A stretch of DNA of 64,000 nt, from the NCBI GenBank assembly GCA_028023455.1, contig JAQFVV010012476.1:4915094-4979093 (forward strand). The letters are read 5' to 3'. The stretch comes from Epiperipatus broadwayi (taxonomy: Eukaryota > Onychophora > Udeonychophora > Euonychophora > Peripatidae). A program made the position numbers and the translations under genes. The notes below the pieces were generated by a model. That model worked only from the letters and a program-made list of their open reading frames with translations. It was not told the origin of the DNA and ran no database searches. Shown in pieces: positions 57,128 through 64,000 of this stretch (the first letter of the stretch is position 1; each line of letters starts with the position of its first letter).

Positions 57128-57516
57128 AATTTCAATAATCAAGAATCTAAGGACCCAGGTTTGAATCCCATGCTAGTACTGTCACTGGTCAGGCCAGCAA
57201 CACCTGAAGAAGAGGGGAGAAAAATACCTTTCGAAACATTGTGCATATACTAACCTGTTTGCTGTGATATTACTAACAGTTAGTGCATATACTAACCTGT
57301 TTGCTGTGATATTATTAACATTTGTTTGCTGTGATATTACTAACAGTTGGTGCATATACTAACCTGTTTGCTGTGATATAACTAACAGTTGAATGCATTT
57401 GGAATATTTAACTAAAAATTAAACTTTTCTAAAGACATTCAACACACATATTAGATGATGGAAATAGTCCAATATAAAAATACAGCTAGAACACCATCAT
57501 CACAAACCTTCAGAAA
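57128..57516 (+). mobile_element. SINE-F copy with internal tandem expansion
   Basis: Begins inside the tRNA-like head; box B 'ggtttgaatcc' is at 57159-57169 and box A is lost. The body has 'actggtcaggccagcaacac', the hammerhead-like segment 'cctgaagaagaggggag ... acctttcgaaaca', then three to four partial units of 'gtgcatatactaacctgttt' plus 'gctgtgatattactaaca'. The tail 'ccatcatcacaaaccttcag' (57492-57511) is shared with the 62.6-kb copy and marks the 3' end. Confidence 0.8.
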
Positions 57517-57714
57517 AACAATAAGCCTTAAGTGTATGTGCCCTATATTCTCTGTATCAAAATGAAAATAAGGAAAATCTGTAACCAGAATTTTAATTTA
57601 AGCTTTAAGATAAAATTTTCTTCTTCCTTTTCCTATATATTGGTTTCTACTTTAACATATCATATTATTTACAACTTTCTTAAACACTTGATCAATACTA
57701 TTTATTTATATCAA

Positions 57715-57750
57715 AACGAACAGTTTCGACTGTCCTGCAGTTATCATCAG
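57715..57750 (-). ncRNA. Hammerhead-like core (HHR-4 relative)
   Basis: The minus strand reads CTGATGA, a partly paired helix II around CTG-CAGGA-CAG, GAAAC, TGTTC, GTT. The flanks do not form helix I. A single decayed copy. Confidence 0.45.
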
Positions 57751-57775
57751 AGGTACAATATTCAAATATATAATT

Positions 57776-58325
57776 ATATAATTAATACACTTATACACAT
57801 ATTTATGTATATAATTAAATGCACAAATAAAACAAAAATAAAATATACATTTTAATCTGACCATTATAAATAATCATTTCCCATTTTACTCTTAAATAAT
57901 TCTATCCACGTTTATTTTATATCACTTTAGCTTTTTATAACATCAATCATTAAATAGATTGGTAAATAGATCTAAAGAAAATTAATAATGCAGACATATC
58001 ATAAATTGTTTGTTCTGTGCATTATAATGGCCTGGGTGTTTTATATATTACAGTAAATTCTGAATGAATATAACAATTAGAATAGAGCAGCATAAATGCT
58101 TATACAAAAAAGCCAAAGAAGTTTCAACACATGAATCTGTAATTTTGAACCATGAAAGAAGCAAGGATGCTGTTTCAACCTCAAAGGGTAAATTTGGTCT
58201 GCTTAGAGTGAAATGAAAAGAAAAGAAAAATAAAAGACATTGTACATGGTAAATCACAATAACATCATTAAAAAAGATCACTAAATATTACCATGAACAT
58301 TATTCTGTATGCTTACACAAGCTGT
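57776..58325. other. Unannotated AT-rich interval
   Basis: Nothing recognised. Confidence 0.35.
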
Positions 58326-58557
58326 TTACACATAGGCAAAACTCTCCATACAAGAACATCATTCAATGGAAGCCAGAGTAATCCTAAGGTCTAGGTGCAG
58401 TGCTCTCAGATCCAAGGCTTCTCATTGATAAAAATCACAAGCTAGAAACTAGTCTGGGGATATTGGATAAGCAGGCACTAGATAGGGATAATATGCACAA
58501 ACCTTTCTGGTTTGCATTGAGTAGTACTGCTGTATGAAGAGTTTTGCCTATGTGTAA
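58326..58557 (+). repeat. HHR-2 element with both termini
   Basis: TTACACATAGGCAAAAC at 58326-58342 is the exact reverse complement of GTTTTGCCTATGTGTAA at 58541-58557. Inside are 'ggtgcagtgctctcagatcc' and a dead hammerhead (ATTGATAAA for CTGATGA; GAAAC-TA-GTC-TGGGGA kept). At 232 bp it defines a minimal unit of the family with MITE-like ends. Confidence 0.85.
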
Positions 58558-58999
58558 CAAAAAAATCACAATAGCGTATAACTATGTAGTTATTGGAAAA
58601 TGTAAAGTAAGGTATTTTTGAATATAATTAACATTTGTGATAAGGCAGTCTTGGATGGGTAATATAAATAGTTATGATTATGCTGTTAGGCCCCAAATAT
58701 GCATTAAATTAAAGTTGAAATTACTTATTTTATAAATAGTAATGCATATGCAATTCATATATAAAATCCAATAAAAATATTGTCCTTTTTTCTTTTTAAA
58801 ACTTTATTTATTCAAGTGAATCCATTTATATACTTGAAAAATACATTATTTCCATATTTCCTATCTTTCAACTACTTTTCTGTAAATAAAGTTTTAAAGA
58901 GAAAAAAGGAGGACAATATTTTTTTTGCGATTTTATATATGAAAGATCATTTTTGGAACCTTATTTTTTAAATAAAAAAGTTTTATTGTTATTAATTTT
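58558..58999. other. Unannotated AT-rich interval
   Basis: The open frame at 58780-58971 shows no similarity. 'aaaaatattgtccttttttc' near 58774 faces 'ggaggacaatatttttttt' near 58908, a weak inverted repeat. Confidence 0.4.
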
Positions 59000-59002
59000 A
59001 TT

Positions 59003-59055
<53 letters not shown>

Positions 59056-59095
59056 TGATGATGATGATGATGATGATGATAATAATAATAATAAT
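59000..59095. repeat. TAA/TGA compound trinucleotide microsatellite
   Basis: About 16 TAA units, about 9 TGA units, then about 6 TAA units. It resembles an expanded LINE tail, but no RTE sequence is adjacent. Confidence 0.95.
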
Positions 59096-61910
59096 ACTTT
59101 AAAACATATGCTCTAAGTTATTAAATTTATATTAATGAAAGTTTTCTTATTTATTATATATACATAAAATCAAATCAAATAAATATAATAATCAAAAGAG
59201 TCTGAAATAAATTTTACAAAATCCAATATGCCAATATAAAAATATATGAGCTATAGCTAGTTTATGGCAATATATGCCATCCTGACTAGCATTTAAAAGC
59301 TAAAATTAATATATATATATATCATTAAAATCACACAACACTAACATTCCCATGTGAATGGCCAAGATTCCATAATTTATGTACATATATGCAATTATTT
59401 ATATTGTATGAGCTTAGATTTTTAATTTTTTCAAATCACTTTCCACATGTAAAATAAAAACATTATTAAAGCAAAAATCTCCTTTACAAATAACTCAATG
59501 TTCAGCAAATACAGATTTAAATATGTACACAGAATATTGCTACTTATTGTATAAACATTCAGTTGCTTTTATATGTGTATAGGATGCATGTATAAAGTAT
59601 GATTATAGTACAAAAAATTTAAAAAATTATGATATAGTTATTAATAATAAAGAGATAGAGCATATTTATGTACATATTTACCATGTATGCACTTACCCAC
59701 ATTTACTCAAAAAAATGATAGTAATACTTAACTTACGATACCATATTTTTGTCTTTTTAAAAAATAAATCCCATTTCATCACAATTTAATACATCCTGGA
59801 TAATATCCTGTTTTTGTCATGATTTTTTACTGTGAAATTATAATAGCAGTCTGATTACTATTCTCCTGTCATTTTGATGATTTTTGAAACTGTGTGACCT
59901 TACCCTTGCATGCAGTAATCCCATTTCTGATTCCTGGGGAAACTTTTAATGCAAAATTTAAGTTTAATGACATAATATAAAAATCAGTAACTTTTCTTTT
60001 ATGGTTTAAGAAAGATACTTTATGATTATACTTAAATTTTTTCAAAAAATTATTTATATTTAGAAAACAATTTATATTGCTTCAAATCAAAATTTTGAAA
60101 GATAAAAGTGAAAACTCAAATATATGTGCTTTTAATTTAATCAATAAAAGCATTGTTGATAAATGTGATTCTATAATACTTTCAGATTAAACAAAATGGC
60201 TACTGCCATATCATAAACTTTATTAAATTTACAAATTTGAATATATTTTTATATTTAAATTTTTATTTACTGTTTTGAGGATAGCATATAACTAAAATAA
60301 TGTATAGTGACATGTAATATGTAATGATTAAGTATACTAACATTAAAAAAAATTAACTCTTGAATTCTAAAAATTTCTACAGTTCAACTTGGTGGACATT
60401 TTTGAAAATGCTCATCTTTGTATAAAATCTTTATTTTATATTAAAATTCAATAAAATCATATTTGAACTTTTCAAATTTTAAAAAATCTGTAAATATGAG
60501 CAAAGGACATAACATGTCACACAATGGTTATACATCAATGTGAAAGTAAATCCTTTCAGAAGATAAATGAATTTTTTTTTTTAATGAGAGCAAGCAAATA
60601 TGTATTTATAATATATTTATCAAAGTCTGCATTAAAATCTTATATTTTCTTTATATTTACTAAGATTTTAATACCATATCAATTCTCACAGATAATGACA
60701 TTATATATGCTATAGTTTCCCTGTTATTGTTACTGCCAAGCCTTATTAACTTCTATTTTTAAAAATAAAACATAAAAAATAAAATCAATGTTTATATGTG
60801 TATTTTTTGTTTTAAATAATTATTAACTAATTAGTGTGTAAAAATAAAAGGCTATCAATATGCCCCAAAAGTTTTAAGTCAGAATAAAACATTATTAAAA
60901 TATAACTTCACTAGTGTGTTGGAAACACAGTATACTAATTATGAAGAACTGGTAAAGTAAACCAATCATTAAAAATATTTAATACACAAGCAAAAAGTTA
61001 TATATTTTTTATTTCAAAAATTTTGCATGAAAATGAAATTCCCCCCCAAAAAGCTGTTGACGCTATTTATTTTGGTCCTAAACAATAAAATAAAATAAAG
61101 ATAATTTAAGTTTTCTGTTTGCAACATATTTTCCTCTATACATTTTTTTAATTAATAAATCAATAAAAATCGGCTCACAAAAACTGAATTTTTTAAAAAA
61201 AATCTTATGTTAACCTACAAACTCTCATCTTCATTTAAAATTGATGAAAGTTTTGTCAAAAAAGCACTGTTTTTTTCCATAACATTATTTTGTAGTATTA
61301 ACATTATCCTAAATAATAATAAACTGCATTTTTTTAAATAGCTTTTAACATAATGCATTTATTGATGCTAAAATTGCTAGCAAAAGACTGAAGAGGTCAG
61401 CATATTATGTACTGCAGCTTGAATCAAAAGACATATTCTTTGTTCTTTTGACAGAAGAAATTTCCCAGAAGATGTTTACATTCTCCAACATTTTATAGTA
61501 TAATTTAAAATATTTTTTTCTTTATTTATAAAATACTTTTGATTATTTTTACACACTAATTGATTGATTATAGATAAATACATAGTTAAAATTTTAAGTT
61601 GTTTATTTATGTCTTATTTTTAAAAGCAAAAGTTCAATTGACTTGGTGTTAATCTTTTAAAATATTGTATCAGACTTAAAAGCAGAATTTAATAGAGTTA
61701 TCATAAATATACCTTTATTTTTTCAAAAAAAAAAACAAATTTAAAACCAAAATGAATTCATTAATTTTTACTTTTAGTATTCAGCTAAACATCTGTGATA
61801 ATGTTTATGATACATTGCTATATTTACAAGTTATTTTTTCAGTACTTAAAATAGACAAATGTGAGTTTTTAGAATATTGTTAGTTTTTAAAATTAAATTA
61901 AAAGGAAATA
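59096..61910. other. Long AT-rich interval without recognisable features
   Basis: No family of this window and no defensible open frame. Confidence 0.4.
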
Positions 61911-62055
61911 AAGTCCAATTTATTGTTTTTTTTCATATGTCATAGCATCTGCTGGGAGGCGAACCCACATCAACCATCTGCAACTGACTGCTTGCTTGTT
62001 AAGGCAGTTGTGCTGACCTCTTGGCTAACAATGCTTGACAAGTCCAATTTATTGT
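61911..62055 (-). mobile_element. SINE-G with 16-bp target-site duplication
   Basis: The core is 61927-62039. AAGTCCAATTTATTGT at 61911-61926 and 62040-62055 is a perfect 16-bp duplication. On the minus strand the element starts TGTCAAGCATTG, has box A-like 'tagccaagaggtcagcac' and box B 'gggttcgcctccc', and ends GCTATGACATATG followed by an A-tail (T-run at 61926-61933). The AGCAT...ATGCT pair could form an acceptor-like stem. Full length is about 105 bp plus tail. It sits immediately beyond the truncated end of a SINE-F. Confidence 0.88.
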
Positions 62056-62322
62056 ATTTATTTTGGACTATTTTCATCATCTAATATGAGTATTGAATGT
62101 CTTTAGAAATATTTATCTTTATTTAAATATTCCAAATACATTCAACTATTAGTAATAGCATACAGGTTAGTATATACATAACATTTTGAGAAGTATTATT
62201 CTCCTGTCTTCTTCAGATATTGTTGACCTGCCAGTGACTGTACTAGCATGAAATTGAACCTGGACCCATAGATTCTTGAATATTGAATTTTAAGGTAATG
62301 CTCTAACCAACTGAGCCTCTTG
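62056..62322 (-). mobile_element. SINE-F copy, minus-oriented member of a head-to-head pair
   Basis: The tRNA-like head lies at the right: 'ggctcagttggttagagcat' on the minus strand (62299-62318) and box B near 62258-62270. The body reads left through 'ctgaagaagacaggagaata' to 'gatgaaaatagtccaaa'. The 3' tail 'accatcatcacaaaccttcag' is missing, lost where SINE-G inserted. Confidence 0.85.
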
Positions 62323-62627
62323 CATAATGACTCAGTTGGTTAGACCATTACCTAAAAATTCAATATTTAAAAATCTAACAATCCAGGTTTGATTCCCTTG
62401 TTAGTCATGTGACTGGTCAAGACAGCAACACCTGAAAAAGAGAGGATAATACCTCTCAAAACATTGTGCATATACTAACCTGTGCATTACTAGTAGTTAA
62501 ATGTAATTGGAATATTGAAATAGAATTAAATATTTCTAAAGATATTCAATACTCATATTAGATTGTGGAAATAGCCCAAAATATAAATACAACTAAATAC
62601 CATCATCACAAACCTTCAGGGAAATTC
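62323..62627 (+). mobile_element. SINE-F copy, plus-oriented member of a head-to-head pair
   Basis: Box A 'gactcagttggttagacca' (62329-62347), box B 'ggtttgattccc' (62386-62397), hammerhead-like segment with a perfect six-pair helix II (GAGAGG/CCTCTC at about 62442-62458), and the complete tail ending 'caccaaacc'-like 'catcatcacaaaccttcagg' near 62625. The core reads CTGAAAA ... AAAAC, so any ribozyme is dead. The heads of the two SINEs abut with only a few bases between. Confidence 0.85.
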
Positions 62628-62630
62628 CAA

Positions 62631-63270
62631 TTTATTTTGTTTTATTAGAAAATAAAGTTTTTATAAAAACAGAACAGTTAAACATTTCTGAAATCTCTCA
62701 CCAGAGGGAACAAAATAATTGTGAAATTTTTAACTTAAAATATCAGTCATAATAACAATTTAACACAACCATGCTTATTTTTAAGTATTCAAGCCATGTT
62801 CTTAATTAACATAAAAAAAGAATCTATATAATTTTTACAAATTAAATTTAAGCTGATGTTTGAAAATAACATTTTACAGCTGATTATAATTACATCTAAT
62901 CTGAAGGAAAAGATTACAATATATAAAAATGGCAGTAAGAATGTATCAATTAATTAAATGGATTATTTATGCATTAGTAATAACAATATCAAAAATCAAG
63001 TTTACATGTAATAATAATAATAATTGGTTATAAAAAATAAAACAAACACTATTCATTTGCCAAGAAAATAAGGTTCTTTTTTATTGGTCTTATGACAGGA
63101 AATACATAAAAACAGCTTCCTGTTACCCAGAAAGCCTTTCCCCCCATTTATATATATATAACATTATTTATTTTTTTATTCTTTTTTTTTTCATTAGCCA
63201 AAAAATATATTATACTCAGTGTCCTATATACATTCTTATGAAAAACATTATTTTTTCACATTTTAACACC
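62631..63270. other. Unannotated AT-rich interval
   Basis: Nothing recognised. Confidence 0.35.
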
Positions 63271-63424
63271 ATTACAACCTACTGGATTACAGTCAATCAC
63301 AACACAGAAATTTTAAGGTTGTGGGATGACTGTATAATAATAGCAATCCCATTGGTTTCAACCTATTGGATTACAGCCAATCAGAACACAGAAGTCTCAA
63401 AGGTTGTGGGATGACTGTGTAAAA
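63271..63424. repeat. Two-unit direct repeat, about 86 bp period
   Basis: 'acaacctactggattacagt' near 63273 and 'tcaacctattggattacagc' near 63358 begin two units, each ending 'aggttgtgggatgactgt'. The units are close to each other, so the duplication is fairly young. Confidence 0.85.
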
Positions 63425-64000
63425 GTGCAGCATCTCCCTCTATTGAGTGAATAAAAAAATTAAGTGTACAATGATTAATTTTGTTTTGAATTTAAAATAT
63501 ATTTATATACAGCATATAAATCATTCATAATATTTATGAAAACAAATAAATATAGTTTTCATTTTTAAAAAATAATGATAAATGACAGTTGTTGTTTTTT
63601 TAATGAACAAAATTTCTCAACAAAAACTAAATGTTGTAAACAATAAGTTAGATTATAATTTAATAAAACAATTAAAAAGATGAATTTTTATTAGTCTTAA
63701 AAATAATCAAATAAATTACCCACAATTCTTTTTACTCACATGCATACCTTCTGCATATATACACAGATAGAAAAAAAACATTACTTAAAAAAACTTTCAT
63801 TCATTTTACATCATTGCTGTAAAAGCATTGTATAAACTGAGAGTATATGATGTTTTATAGTTCTATTTGTAAAGAACAATTCCATTTTAGCAATTCACAA
63901 TTTTAACATTTCTAATAATAAATGATTTAGTGTGTATAAGCAATAAATAAGTCATTATTTTCTGTTGTTTGATTTTTTTGAAAATCTGTTTGTTTTTATT
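63425..64000. other. Unannotated AT-rich interval
   Basis: Nothing recognised up to the window end. Confidence 0.35.

Noticed and set aside
59000-59095. TAA/TGA run as the tail of an RTE insertion
   Set aside because: No RTE coding or 3' sequence adjoins it on either side.
61927-62039. Functional Ser/Leu tRNA gene
   Set aside because: Only boxes A/B and a short terminal stem are tRNA-like; it has an A-tail and target duplication, so it is a SINE.

Overview
The window is a stretch of non-coding, repeat-rich nuclear DNA from an animal. It is strongly AT-rich and CpG-poor. I see no host gene, no exon I would defend and no functional RNA gene. The animal assignment rests on an RTE-clade LINE present in many truncated copies, tRNA-derived SINEs with pol III box A/box B heads, mariner-type transposase remnants, a miniature LTR retrotransposon (TRIM) and abundant hammerhead-ribozyme-bearing repeats of the kind known from metazoan Penelope-like elements and retrozymes. 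I cannot place it more precisely; a large invertebrate genome is my guess. Family labels below (HHR-1 to HHR-5, SINE-F, SINE-G, FB-H, FB-N, Rep-L) are mine.

Layout. 0-6.7 kb: relic DNA with a local tandem duplication, a reversed RTE 3' end and an inverted repeat (FB-N). 6.7-9.9 kb: tandem HHR-3 repeats, then HHR-2 copies. 10.7-14.1 kb: a run of long inverted repeats, one with an intact ribozyme core (HHR-1). 15.9-17.5 kb: an HHR-3 element between 13-bp direct repeats, another HHR-3 copy and a SINE-F. 18.2-21.4 kb: the best RTE copy (18.4 kb), a second broken RTE, and a 16-base string identical to an Illumina adapter. 21.9-22.7 kb: HHR-2 with SINE-G inserted in its terminal repeat. 23-32 kb: relic mariner, RTE and HHR fragments and foldback FB-H. 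32.3-34.5 kb: Rep-L array with a complete TRIM. 35-40.8 kb: HHR-2, two tandem satellites and a mariner relic. 41.0-44.7 kb: an old tandem segmental duplication. 44.9-51 kb: RTE, FB-H and a hairpin-like HHR-3. 52.3-56.1 kb: tandem HHR-4 cores interrupted by a 2.1-kb insertion, then an 820-bp inverted repeat with two opposed ribozyme cores. 57-62.6 kb: SINE-F and SINE-G, including a nested head-to-head group.

The theme that ties the window together is the hammerhead core (CTGANGA, helix II, GAAA, short helix III, cleavage site). It recurs in at least four otherwise dissimilar repeat families, usually inside or beside inverted repeats, and in several copies the flanks can also form helix I. No Penelope-type reverse transcriptase is seen here, so these are probably non-autonomous relics. 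All statements come from reading by eye; no alignments or folding programs were run.
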